A stretch of DNA of 64,000 nt from the NCBI RefSeq assembly GCF_003432075.1, contig NZ_QWBU01000002.1, positions 558,001-622,000 of the forward strand, in the 5' to 3' direction. Made by a program: the position numbers and the translations under genes. The stretch's first letter is position 1. Every line of letters starts with the position of its first letter. Below, piece by piece: positions 19,783 through 28,411 of the stretch. Origin of the DNA: Shinella sp. WSJ-2. Its GTDB lineage: Bacteria > Pseudomonadota > Alphaproteobacteria > Rhizobiales > Rhizobiaceae. The notes below the pieces were generated by a model. That model had not been told where the DNA came from. It worked only from the letters and a program-made list of their open reading frames with translations, and made no database searches.

Positions 19783-21489
19783 ATGTCTCAAGCAAACCCC
19801 ACGCGCGAAGATTTCGCAGCCCTTCTGCAGGAATCCTTTGCGTCTAACGATCTCGCCGAAGGCTACGTCGCCAAGGGCATCGTTACGGCCATCGAGAAGG
19901 ACGTCGCCATCGTCGACGTCGGCCTCAAGGTCGAAGGTCGCGTACCGCTCAAGGAATTCGGTGCCAAGTCCAAGGACGGCACGCTGAAGGTTGGTGACGA
20001 AGTCGAAGTTTACGTCGAGCGCATCGAAAACGCGCTGGGCGAAGCTGTTCTGTCGCGCGAAAAGGCTCGCCGCGAAGAAAGCTGGGCCAAGCTCGAAGTC
20101 AAGTTCGAAGCTGGCGAGCGCGTCGAAGGCGTCATCTTCAACCAGGTCAAGGGTGGCTTCACCGTCGATCTCGACGGCGCCGTTGCCTTCCTGCCGCGTT
20201 CGCAGGTCGACATCCGTCCGATCCGCGACGTCACCCCGCTCATGCACAACCCGCAGCCCTTCGAAATCCTCAAGATGGACAAGCGTCGCGGCAACATCGT
20301 TGTCTCGCGCCGTACGGTTCTTGAAGAGTCGCGCGCCGAGCAGCGTTCTGAAATCGTTCAGAACCTCGAAGAAGGCCAGGTTGTTGACGGCGTCGTCAAG
20401 AACATCACCGATTACGGTGCGTTCGTCGACCTCGGCGGCATCGACGGCCTGCTGCACGTCACCGACATGGCCTGGCGCCGCGTCAACCATCCGTCGGAGA
20501 TCCTGTCCATTGGCCAGCAGGTCAAGGTTCAGATCATCCGCATCAACCAGGAAACCCACCGCATCTCGCTCGGCATGAAGCAGCTCGAGTCGGATCCGTG
20601 GGATGGCATCGGCACCAAGTACCCGACCGGCAAGAAGATTTCCGGTACGGTTACGAACATCACCGACTACGGTGCGTTCGTTGAGCTGGAGCCGGGCATC
20701 GAAGGCCTGATCCACATCTCCGAAATGTCCTGGACGAAGAAGAACGTTCACCCCGGCAAGATCCTGTCCACGAGCCAGGAAGTCGACGTGGTCGTTCTCG
20801 AAGTCGACCCGACGAAGCGCCGCATCTCGCTCGGTCTCAAGCAGACCCTCGAGAACCCGTGGCAGGCCTTCGCGCACAGCCACCCGGCTGGCACGGAAGT
20901 CGAAGGCGAAGTCAAGAACAAGACCGAATTCGGTCTGTTCATCGGCCTCGACGGCGACGTGGACGGCATGGTGCACCTCTCCGACCTCGACTGGAACCGT
21001 CCGGGCGAGCAGGTTATCGAGGAATACAACAAGGGCGACGTCGTCAAGGCTGTCGTTCTGGATGTTGACGTCGACAAGGAGCGCATCTCGCTCGGCATCA
21101 AGCAGCTCGGCAAGGACTCGGTCGGCGATGCCGCCACGTCCGGCGACCTGCGCAAGAACGCCGTCGTTTCGGCTGAAGTCATCGCGATCAACGATGGCGG
21201 CATCGAAGTGAAGCTCGTCAACCACGAAGACCTCACCTCGTTCATCCGCCGTGGCGACCTGTCGCGCGACCGTGACGAACAGCGTCCGGAGCGTTTCTCG
21301 GTCGGCCAGACCGTCGACGCCCGCGTCCTGAGCTTCTCGAAGAAGGATCGCAAGATCCAGCTTTCGATCAAGGCTCTGGAAATCGCTGAAGAGAAGGAAG
21401 CCGTCGCACAGTTCGGTTCCTCCGACTCGGGCGCTTCGCTCGGCGACATCCTCGGCGCGGCTCTGAAGAACCGCGGCAACGCCGAATAA
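19783..21489 (+). CDS. rpsA: 30S ribosomal protein S1
   Basis: Binds mRNA leaders and the 30S subunit to allow initiation on structured mRNAs. It has 568 residues with six S1 (OB-fold) repeats. The repeats are easily seen from the recurring motif D(Y/F)GAFV, for example VKNITDYGAFVDLGGIDGLL and VTNITDYGAFVELEPGIEGL, and the recurring HRISLGMKQ / RRISLGLKQ ends. Start ATG 19783 follows AGGAG. A strong terminator follows. Confidence 0.98.
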   Translation: MSQANPTREDFAALLQESFASNDLAEGYVAKGIVTAIEKDVAIVDVGLKVEGRVPLKEFGAKSKDGTLKVGDEVEVYVERIENALGEAVLSREKARREESWAKLEVKFEAGERVEGVIFNQVKGGFTVDLDGAVAFLPRSQVDIRPIRDVTPLMHNPQPFEILKMDKRRGNIVVSRRTVLEESRAEQRSEIVQNLEEGQVVDGVVKNITDYGAFVDLGGIDGLLHVTDMAWRRVNHPSEILSIGQQVKVQIIRINQETHRISLGMKQLESDPWDGIGTKYPTGKKISGTVTNITDYGAFVELEPGIEGLIHISEMSWTKKNVHPGKILSTSQEVDVVVLEVDPTKRRISLGLKQTLENPWQAFAHSHPAGTEVEGEVKNKTEFGLFIGLDGDVDGMVHLSDLDWNRPGEQVIEEYNKGDVVKAVVLDVDVDKERISLGIKQLGKDSVGDAATSGDLRKNAVVSAEVIAINDGGIEVKLVNHEDLTSFIRRGDLSRDRDEQRPERFSVGQTVDARVLSFSKKDRKIQLSIKALEIAEEKEAVAQFGSSDSGASLGDILGAALKNRGNAE

Positions 21490-21510
21490 GCCTTCGCTTA
21501 CGAAATGAAG

Positions 21511-21544
21511 AGCCCGCGGAGAGCGATCTCCGCGGGCTTTTTTG
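21511..21544 (+). terminator. Intrinsic terminator after rpsA
   Basis: Perfect 12-bp stem (21511-21522 with 21527-21538), GCGA loop, then six T. Confidence 0.95.
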
Positions 21545-21562
21545 TTTTGGGATGTTGGTCGT

Positions 21563-23317
21563 TCAGGTCGAGTAGTCGCCGAGCTTCTGGTAGAAGACGA
21601 GGCCGGGTTCGATGACGCCGACCATCTCGGCCATTTTTTCGCGCCGGCGCGCTATATCCGGCGTCTCCGATTCCTCGCCGTCTTCGGCCGTATCGTGCGC
21701 ATTTTCCTCGCCGCTGCCCTGTTCTCCGGCAGAGCCATCTTCGTCGGCGTCCTCATCCTTTTCCGCTTCCTGGGCTTCCGACCATTCAAGATCGTCCTCG
21801 GCCGGCAGATAGGGTACGAAAGCGAGCGGAATTCCCTCGCGGGCGACCATGGTCGCTAGCGGAAGATCGAGCTGGGTGGCGGCCTGTGCCGGGGCAGCGG
21901 CGTTTTCCGCAAGGCGTTGAGCAGGGCGGGCCTCGTCGGTCAGGACAGGTGCCGCTCGTGCCGGCACGGCTGCCGTTTGCGTCGGATCGTGCCGAAGGCG
22001 CGCAGTTTCCTCCGATATGTCGGCATCCACCATGTCCGCGCCCTGTTCAGCGGCTGTGATAGCCTCCGCTTCAGGCTCGACGACAGGCGGTAGCCCGTTC
22101 TCTGTCAAGTCGACATCCGGCGGCAACACGAAGTCGAGCGGACGCTCAAGAAGCGTGCGCAGGAACGTCGCCTCCTCGGGCGAGAGGTTTTCGACGAGGT
22201 GAATGACTGCTGCGGTCAGAAGGGCAGGCGGCAGGTCGCGGGCCACTGCTTGCAGCACGCTACGCGCCAGCGCCTGGCCGGCGCTGGTGGCGATCGGCTG
22301 CCGAACCGGAGGCTCCTCACGTTTGATCGTCGCTGAATTGCTATGCTCGGGCTCCTGGCTATCGACCTGTTGAGGCTTGACACTCTCGAGGGTGTCCACC
22401 AGGGGGGGATCGTCTGCAACCACCGGGACGGGCGCGGCCGCGACCGGGCGTCCCTCGAGCGCTCGCTGAGTGACGGGCGTTTCGTTCGGCTGCCGGATAG
22501 TGCCGGCAAGCTCGGTTCGTGCCGTCGTTGTCGGGTGTATTTCCGCCTTGCCGGCTGTTACCGCTTTTGCCGTTATCGCCGCCGCTTCCGTCTTCAGCGC
22601 GCTTTCGGCTTTTAGAAACGCTGCCGCTTTCTCGGTCTTTGCCGTGGCTGCCGTCGCGCCCGCCGGCTGGTCGGTCACGCCGCGCGGCTTGCTGCCGCCG
22701 TCGAAGTCGAAGACGCGTTTCAGCATTGCCTGCAGAGTGCGGGCATCACCACTCAGCAGTTGCGCCATCTGGGTGGCCTGCTGCAGGCTGTGTCGGCCAA
22801 CAACGGCCAGTTGCTGCGCCGTCAGCGCAGCAGGCTTCTGGGCGCTGGAAGTGTGGCCTTCGGTGGTGTGGCGGTCTTCGGCTGTCAGGTTCGTGGCCAG
22901 CAGGATGGCGAGTTTCTGCGCCTCCGGGCCGTTTGGATTGCGAACGATCTCCACCAGGGTGCGCGTCGGCGCGGCCATGAGAACGGTGCTGATCAGTTTT
23001 TCCACGGCCGGGCGCATTTCGGGCGGCAGTTTGGCAAGAAGGTCGGCGAGCTTGCGGCCGCTTTCCCCCTCTCGACCCGGCAGTGTCTTCAGGACGGTCA
23101 GCAAGGTTTCGAGCAGGTCGCGGTTGGGGCTTGCCTCGCCGGTGCGCGGCATGTGCTTCAGCAGCGTCTCGATGAGGCGCAGTACGACTTCGGCGCGCAG
23201 ATTGGCAAGAGCGGCAGCGGAAAGCGGAGGCTTGGCGGCGGCATCGACCGAGGCCCCGGCCGTAAGGGCTGGGGTAGGCTGGGTCGTCCCGGTCGTTGGT
23301 GCCACGCGCGGCAGCAT
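21563..23317 (-). CDS. Large low-complexity protein of unknown function, FliK-like in composition
   Basis: A 584-residue protein with no signal peptide or membrane helix and no family I recognise. An N-terminal helical part (about 30-200, e.g. LIETLLKHMP and RKLADLLAKLPPEMRPAVEKL) is followed by a long Ala/Thr/Pro/Glu-rich region, a second helical block near 345-410 (SVLQAVARDLPPALLTAAVI, LRTLLERPLDFVLPP) and a very acidic stretch before the basic ARRREKMAEMVG and the C terminus. The layout recalls flagellar hook-length proteins, but no FliK C-terminal domain is evident. ATG 23317 is chosen because AGGAGG lies six bases upstream; an in-frame ATG at 23380 has no such site. Confidence 0.6.
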   Translation of the reverse strand: MLPRVAPTTGTTQPTPALTAGASVDAAAKPPLSAAALANLRAEVVLRLIETLLKHMPRTGEASPNRDLLETLLTVLKTLPGREGESGRKLADLLAKLPPEMRPAVEKLISTVLMAAPTRTLVEIVRNPNGPEAQKLAILLATNLTAEDRHTTEGHTSSAQKPAALTAQQLAVVGRHSLQQATQMAQLLSGDARTLQAMLKRVFDFDGGSKPRGVTDQPAGATAATAKTEKAAAFLKAESALKTEAAAITAKAVTAGKAEIHPTTTARTELAGTIRQPNETPVTQRALEGRPVAAAPVPVVADDPPLVDTLESVKPQQVDSQEPEHSNSATIKREEPPVRQPIATSAGQALARSVLQAVARDLPPALLTAAVIHLVENLSPEEATFLRTLLERPLDFVLPPDVDLTENGLPPVVEPEAEAITAAEQGADMVDADISEETARLRHDPTQTAAVPARAAPVLTDEARPAQRLAENAAAPAQAATQLDLPLATMVAREGIPLAFVPYLPAEDDLEWSEAQEAEKDEDADEDGSAGEQGSGEENAHDTAEDGEESETPDIARRREKMAEMVGVIEPGLVFYQKLGDYST

Positions 23318-23719
23318 GCCTGCCTCCTGTTCGCCACCTTGCCGATGCACAGCATTCGCAAGGTCTTGCCAATGTTCCATCGTCCGTCGGATGGCGCATC
23401 ATGCGCGACGCTGCGAGGGATGCTTCGGCCCGGACGAACCAGGCTCTTTACGCGGAGGCGACGGGTAAACCTGAAGGCACTGAACCGCTTGATTGTGCCG
23501 GAGGGGTATTCCCGAACTTCCGAACAACTACTGGCTCCTACATTTGGCATTTTATGGTTAACGAATTCCTAACGGACCGAAAGAACCTTCGCAGCCGCAG
23601 CAAACTTACCCGGATTGTCCTGCTCGACGGCACTTGCCCCTTATGCTCAGCTCAAGTAAATCTTGCCCGCACTGTTGGCCGCCGGTGAAGCGGGCCGCGG
23701 ATGCGGCGGAGACTTTTCG
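23318..23719. other. Divergent control region, unknown gene / nicotinamide phosphoribosyltransferase
   Basis: About 400 bases between divergent starts. It holds a near-consensus CtrA-type site, TTAA-N7-CTAA, at 23558-23572. A 25-codon stretch at 23611-23688 reads like the start of a DUF393 thiol-oxidoreductase motif (see findings). No complete gene seen. Confidence 0.5.
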
Positions 23720-25102
23720 ATGAACCTCACCAACATCATCCTCAACACCGACAGTTACAAGTTCAGCCACTATCTGCAATATCCGCCGGAAACCCGTGCC
23801 ATCTCGTCCTATGTCGGGGCGCGCGGCCATTCGGACCATGCGGAAGTGCTGTTCTTCGGCCTCCAGGTATTCCTCAAGGAATATCTGTCGAAACCGGTGA
23901 CGATGCAGGATATCGATGAGGCAGAAGCGATCGTCACGGCGCATGGCCTGCCGTTCAACCGTGAGGGCTGGACGCATATCGTCAACAAACATGGCGGTTA
24001 CCTACCGCTGCTGATCGAGGCCCTGCCGGAGGGCACGCTGGTGCGCCGCGGCGTGCCGGTTGCGCAGGTCGTCAACACGGATCCGGCCTGCTACTGGCTG
24101 ACCTCCTATATCGAGACGGCTTTCCTGCGTGCCATATGGTATCCGAGCACGGTCGCCTCCAATTCGCGCAAGGTGAAGCAGATCATCCAGCCGTTCCTGG
24201 AAAAAACCTGCGACGATCCGGCGAGCGTCCTGCCCTTCCGCCTGCATGATTTTGGCGCGCGCGGTACGACGAGTTTCGAGCAGGCCGGCATCGGCGGTGC
24301 TGCGCATCTCGTCAATTTCATGGGTACGGACACGGTCAGCGCCGTGCTCTATGCGCGCCGCTACTATGGTGCCGACATGGCTGGCTATTCCATTCCCGCC
24401 TCCGAGCACTCGACCATGACCTCCTGGGGCCAGGAGCATGAAGCCGAGGCCTATGGCAACATGATCGACAAGTTCGGCGGCAAGGGCCTCTATGCCGTCG
24501 TCTCCGACAGCTACGACATCAACAATGCGGTCTCGGAAATCTGGGGCAAGCAGCTGAAGGACCGCGTGCAGGCGGCCGGCGGCACGCTCGTCGTGCGGCC
24601 CGACAGCGGCGACCCGGTGGAAACCCCTGTGCAGGTGCTGCGCCAGCTTGCCTATGCCTTCGGCACGCATCTGAACGGCAAGGGCTACAAGGTGCTCGAC
24701 AACAGCGTGCGCGTCATCCAGGGCGACGGCATCTCGCCCGCCGATATCGGCCTCATTCTCGGCCGGCTGGAGGCCTTCGGCTTCTCGGCGGAAAACATCG
24801 CCTTCGGCATGGGCGCGGGCCTGCTCCAGCGCGTCAACCGCGACACCTATTCCTTCGCCATGAAGGCCAATGCAAGGCAGGATTCCGCCGGCGTCTGGCA
24901 TGACGTCTATAAGCGCCCGGCGACGATGAATCTGAAAGCTTCCAAGGCCGGCCGCCAGGCGGTGGTGGAGGGTTATATCGGGCTTGAAGGCGCCCGCGTC
25001 GATCAACTCGCCGGCCGCCGCAACCTGTTGCAGCCGGTCTGGCGCGACGGCAAGCTGCTCGTCGACTGGCATTTCGAAGAGGTGCGTGCCCGCGCGGTGT
25101 GA
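23720..25102 (+). CDS. nadV: Nicotinamide phosphoribosyltransferase
   Basis: Joins nicotinamide and PRPP to give NMN, a direct NAD salvage route that avoids deamidation to nicotinate. From ATG 23720 it has 460 residues, the bacterial NadV/NAMPT size. Recognisable blocks are NTDSYKFSHYLQYP at the N terminus, LPFRLHDFGARGTTS, GYSIPASEHSTMTSWG (catalytic His), VVSDSYDINNAV and RPDSGDP (phosphoribosyl pocket). The neighbouring genes are not recognised NAD genes. Confidence 0.93.
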   Translation: MNLTNIILNTDSYKFSHYLQYPPETRAISSYVGARGHSDHAEVLFFGLQVFLKEYLSKPVTMQDIDEAEAIVTAHGLPFNREGWTHIVNKHGGYLPLLIEALPEGTLVRRGVPVAQVVNTDPACYWLTSYIETAFLRAIWYPSTVASNSRKVKQIIQPFLEKTCDDPASVLPFRLHDFGARGTTSFEQAGIGGAAHLVNFMGTDTVSAVLYARRYYGADMAGYSIPASEHSTMTSWGQEHEAEAYGNMIDKFGGKGLYAVVSDSYDINNAVSEIWGKQLKDRVQAAGGTLVVRPDSGDPVETPVQVLRQLAYAFGTHLNGKGYKVLDNSVRVIQGDGISPADIGLILGRLEAFGFSAENIAFGMGAGLLQRVNRDTYSFAMKANARQDSAGVWHDVYKRPATMNLKASKAGRQAVVEGYIGLEGARVDQLAGRRNLLQPVWRDGKLLVDWHFEEVRARAV

Positions 25103-25157
25103 GGTCTTGCCGTTGCGGCTTTGCCGCGCCATCTTGAGGTCCTGACGGAGACGAAAG

Positions 25158-25493
25158 ATGACGGTACGCCCACCACAGGCGCTTGCCCCCTCCTTCACCA
25201 AGGAGACGGGGCTCAATATCCTCGAATACGAGCTGATGTCGGAGCGGGCGGATTCGCTTGGCCGGCACGGGTTGAAGGTCGAGAAGGCGATTGCTTTGCT
25301 CTCGGAGCGTCTTGCTGCGGGCTGCGGCGAGGCGGAGCGTGAAGACCTGCTGAACGACGCGGCCGACAAGGTCTGGGCCTTTTTCATCCAGCGCGAAATG
25401 TGCGGCCTGCGCAGCCAGAAGGACGCGATCCGCCGCTACGGCATTCCGCCGGAGGTGATCGCAAGGCTCGGCATCGTCAGGAAGAAGGTTTAG
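25158..25493 (+). CDS. Small helical cytoplasmic protein of unknown function
   Basis: A 111-residue, mostly helical protein: LNILEYELMSERADSLGRHG, a middle helix with VEKAIALLSERLAAG, and a basic C-terminal part (REMCGLRSQKDAIRRYGIPP). It resembles a rhizobial family I recall as DUF6665, but I am not sure of the name. It follows nadV by 55 bases in the same direction and may be cotranscribed. Its stop overlaps by 4 bases the stop of the convergent 416-residue gene. Confidence 0.65.
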   Translation: MTVRPPQALAPSFTKETGLNILEYELMSERADSLGRHGLKVEKAIALLSERLAAGCGEAEREDLLNDAADKVWAFFIQREMCGLRSQKDAIRRYGIPPEVIARLGIVRKKV

Positions 25494-26740
25494 GCGACGA
25501 GCTGGCGTGTGATGAGGTCGTAGATGCCGTTATCGTCGATGCGCAGGGCAAAGATTTCCTTCTTGGCGTCCTCCCGCTCGTCCTTCTCCTTCGTGCCGGC
25601 GGCATCGAGGTTGCGCACGGCCTCGCCCGTCGTTTCCGCAGGTGCGTCCTTATGCTGGAGAAGCGTGTCATCGGGTTTTCCCGACGCCTTTTCAACGGCC
25701 TTGGTTGCCTCCGCGCCGGACGCGAGAAGCTGGATCGTATCGACGGCATCCTGTGACGGTCTTCTCCCGCTCTTGCCGTCCGTCTTGCCCTTGGCGGCGT
25801 CCTCATGGGCGCGGCCGATCGCGTCCTGCAAGTCTTTGACGTCTTCGAGCTTTTTGCCAGCCTCGAGTTTCCGGATCGTCTCCTCGCGCTCCTTGCGCGT
25901 TTCGGCATCCTCGATGCGGGTCGGATCGCGCTTGGTGCGTTCGAGCTTCAGCTCCTCGATCGTCTTGGGGTTCGCAGCATCTTCCAGACGCGCGAGCACC
26001 TTCTGCATTTCCGGCGTCAGCGCCTTTTCGTCCTTGGCCTTTTCCGCCAGCGCATCCTTCACGCGCCCGGCTTCCTCGCCATAGGGATTGCGGATCGCCG
26101 CCACGAGATCGCTGGCGCGCAGGCCGAGATCGGTCAGGCCGGTCTTCTTTTCGATCGTCGCCGTATCGGCTGGCAGCTCGCCGCGCTGGCGGGCAAGCAT
26201 GGCCGAAAGGCGCTGTTCGTAGTCGGCGTCGGCCTCGCCGTCGCCCTGCGCAACACCGGTCGCAAGCGCCAGACGCGCGACGAGATTGGCGCCGGCATCG
26301 TCCGAGGGACCGCTCATCGCCTGCTTGACGGCATCGAGCGTCGTGCCGAGCGCCCGCAGCGAAACATTGAGCTCGCTGCCCTTCGAGGGAAGCCCGACGG
26401 CATCGACGAGGGTCAGCTGGTCGGCAAGGCGCTGGGCGAAATTGCGGGCGGTCTCGCCCTCCTGCTGGGTTATGCCGAGCGCGTCGGAAAAGCGGGAGAT
26501 CAGCTTGGCGAGCGTGTCGCCGTCTTGAATGCTGTTGCCGAAGAAATGCTCGTTGATGCGGGCATTGGCCTGGCGCGCGGCAGCGTCAGGGCGCAGATGC
26601 GCCGGTTGGACGAGGTCGTCCTTCTTGCGGCCGCTGGCCTTTTCCGCTTCCTCGCGCTGGCGGTCCTCGATCGTCGTGACGATCGATTGCAGTGCCGAAA
26701 CGGCCGCGGTGGACTGCGCGCTCTGCAGGGGTGTCAACAT
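25490..26740 (-). CDS. Highly charged repeat-containing protein of unknown function
   Basis: A 416-residue soluble protein rich in Ala, Asp, Glu, Lys and Arg, without signal peptide. Two 32-residue segments (78-109 and 151-182) align without gaps with 12 identities, ending QRLADQL and QRLSAML, so the protein contains a duplicated helical unit. Residues about 235-330 are very charged and probably coiled coil (LKLERTKRDPTRIEDAETRK). The C terminus (EIFALRIDDNGIYDLITRQL) is more globular. ATG 26740 follows GGAGGTTG. A perfect TTAA-N7-TTAA site lies 44 bases upstream. No family recognised. Confidence 0.65.
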   Translation of the reverse strand: MLTPLQSAQSTAAVSALQSIVTTIEDRQREEAEKASGRKKDDLVQPAHLRPDAAARQANARINEHFFGNSIQDGDTLAKLISRFSDALGITQQEGETARNFAQRLADQLTLVDAVGLPSKGSELNVSLRALGTTLDAVKQAMSGPSDDAGANLVARLALATGVAQGDGEADADYEQRLSAMLARQRGELPADTATIEKKTGLTDLGLRASDLVAAIRNPYGEEAGRVKDALAEKAKDEKALTPEMQKVLARLEDAANPKTIEELKLERTKRDPTRIEDAETRKEREETIRKLEAGKKLEDVKDLQDAIGRAHEDAAKGKTDGKSGRRPSQDAVDTIQLLASGAEATKAVEKASGKPDDTLLQHKDAPAETTGEAVRNLDAAGTKEKDEREDAKKEIFALRIDDNGIYDLITRQLVA

Positions 26741-26783
26741 GATGGCAACCTCCAGAATCGCCTGAAGGATAGCTGTCTGCCCG

Positions 26784-26798
26784 TTAACCGGACGTTAA
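26784..26798 (-). promoter_or_regulatory. Candidate CtrA-binding site before the 416-residue gene
   Basis: TTAACCGGACGTTAA: an exact TTAA-N7-TTAA match, 44 bases before the start codon and overlapping the stop of the DUF817 gene. Confidence 0.55.
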
Positions 26799-27667
26799 GT
26801 CTGCGACAGCCGGATTTGAGGGGTCTCTGGCGGTTGCGGTCGGCAGACGATGGTCACCAGCACGAAGCTGACATAGAGCAGCAGGTACCACGAGCCGAGT
26901 TTGCTGAGGGACACCATGTGCCAGACATGCTGGCCGGGATAGAGCCACACACCCGTCGCCGTGCCGATGTTTTCAGCGATCCAGAGGAAGATGCTGGTGA
27001 GGAAGGCGGCGAGAACCAGCGGCATCCAGCGCGGCTTCGTCTCCACCGTATAATAGATGCGCACCCGCCCGAAGAGCAGCACGGTGGCGGCGAAGAGCAG
27101 GATGCGGATATCGGGCAGGTAGTGGTGCGCGTAGAAATTGGCGTAGATGGCGATCGCCAGCACCGCCGTCGTCCAGAAGGGCGGATAGTGCGTGAAGCGC
27201 ATGTCGAAGATGCGGATGGCGCGCGCCATGTAGCTGCCGACCGAGGCATACATGAAGCCGGAAAACAGTGGCACGCCGCCGATGCGGATCAGCGCCTCCT
27301 CCGGATAGGTCCAGGAGCCCATATGGACCTTGAAGATCTCCATGACGGTGCCGACGACATGGTAGATGAGAATGACCTTCGCTTCCTCGAGCGTCTCCAT
27401 CTTCAGGCACAGGAACGTGACCTGAATGGCGAGCGCCATCAGGAAGAGGGCGTCATAGCGATGAAGCGGCCAGTCGGGCTGCCAGACGAGCTTGGTGAGG
27501 ATGATCAGCCCGAGCATCAGCCCGCCGAACAGGCAGGCCCAGGCCTGTTTCAAGCCGAACAGGATGAATTCCGAGAGACCCGGCGGCAAGGCGGCGAGCC
27601 GGCGGCGAATGAGCCGCCGGAGCGGCTCCAGCGTCGGGCCGGTCTGGTGCTGTTGTCCGTTCTGCAC
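26795..27667 (-). CDS. DUF817 integral membrane protein
   Basis: A 290-residue polytopic membrane protein with about eight hydrophobic segments. Conserved-looking blocks are KMETLEEAKVILIYHVVGTVMEIFK (only part quoted as family mark: IYHVVGTVMEIFK), GSWTYPE and PLFSGFMYASVGSY, which fit the DUF817 family as I know it. The His, Trp and Glu residues in membrane-proximal positions could be functional, but the activity is unknown. It lies 8 bases after the RNase D gene in the same direction, probably one transcript. Confidence 0.8.
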   Translation of the reverse strand: MQNGQQHQTGPTLEPLRRLIRRRLAALPPGLSEFILFGLKQAWACLFGGLMLGLIILTKLVWQPDWPLHRYDALFLMALAIQVTFLCLKMETLEEAKVILIYHVVGTVMEIFKVHMGSWTYPEEALIRIGGVPLFSGFMYASVGSYMARAIRIFDMRFTHYPPFWTTAVLAIAIYANFYAHHYLPDIRILLFAATVLLFGRVRIYYTVETKPRWMPLVLAAFLTSIFLWIAENIGTATGVWLYPGQHVWHMVSLSKLGSWYLLLYVSFVLVTIVCRPQPPETPQIRLSQT

Positions 27668-27675
27668 GGGAGAGC

Positions 27676-28302
27676 TCAGCTATGGGCGAAGATGTCGGTC
27701 TCTTCCCAACCGATCAGGTCCAGCTTGGCGCGCGTCGGCAGGAAGGTGAAGCAGGCTTCGGCATGGGCAAGCCGGCCGTCGCGCACGAGGCGGGCCATGA
27801 GCTTGTCGCGCAGGGCGTGCAGATGCAGCACGTCGGAGGCGGCGTATTCGAGCTGTGCCTGCGACAGGGTCTCGGCCGCCCAGTCGGACGACTGCTGCTG
27901 CTTGGAAATGTCGACGTCGAGCATTTCCTTGAGATTTTCCTTCAGGCCGTGGCGGTCGGTATAGGTGCGCGTCAGGCGCGAGGCGATCTTGGTGCAGAAG
28001 ACCGGCGTCGTGGTGACGCCGAAGGTGTGGAACAGCACCGCGATGTCGAAACGGCCGTAGTGGAAGATCTTCTGGCGGCTCGGGTCTTCCAGCATGGCGA
28101 TAAGGTTCGGGGCCTCCTTCTGGCCGGCGGCGATGCGGATGACATCGGCGGAGCCGTCACCGGACGAGAGCTGGACGACGCAGAGTCGGTCGCGGCGCGG
28201 AATGAGGCCGAGTGTTTCCGTATCGATGGCAATCGCCCCGGTATAACGGGCCGCATCGGCCGCCGAGATGTCACCTTCGTGATACCGGATTGCACTTGCC
28301 AT
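27676..28302 (-). CDS. rnd: Ribonuclease D-type 3'-5' exonuclease (short form)
   Basis: A DEDDy exonuclease of 208 residues consisting of the catalytic domain only, without the HRDC domains of E. coli RNase D; this short form is normal in Rhizobiales. Motifs are AIDTETLGL (Exo I, Asp and Glu), FHYGRFDIAVL (Exo II Asp) and YAASDVLHL (Exo III, Tyr and Asp). It trims the 3' ends of tRNA and other small RNAs. The start at 28302 has a GGGG upstream; ATG 28314 in frame is possible. Confidence 0.88.
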   Translation of the reverse strand: MASAIRYHEGDISAADAARYTGAIAIDTETLGLIPRRDRLCVVQLSSGDGSADVIRIAAGQKEAPNLIAMLEDPSRQKIFHYGRFDIAVLFHTFGVTTTPVFCTKIASRLTRTYTDRHGLKENLKEMLDVDISKQQQSSDWAAETLSQAQLEYAASDVLHLHALRDKLMARLVRDGRLAHAEACFTFLPTRAKLDLIGWEETDIFAHS

Positions 28303-28411
28303 GAAAAACCCCATCTAACCAATTGGAATGCTCGCAGGCCTATAGCGCATGTCGTCGGCCGGCGGTATCTCTTTGTGGATTGCGAAAGGCCGGCCTCAGA
28401 CGGATGGAACG

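Noticed and set aside
23296-23688. A 130-codon plus-strand frame spanning the divergent region before nadV
   Set aside because: Most of it is antisense to the start of the 584-residue gene or A+T-rich spacer. Only its last 25 codons are of interest and are listed as a low-interest finding.
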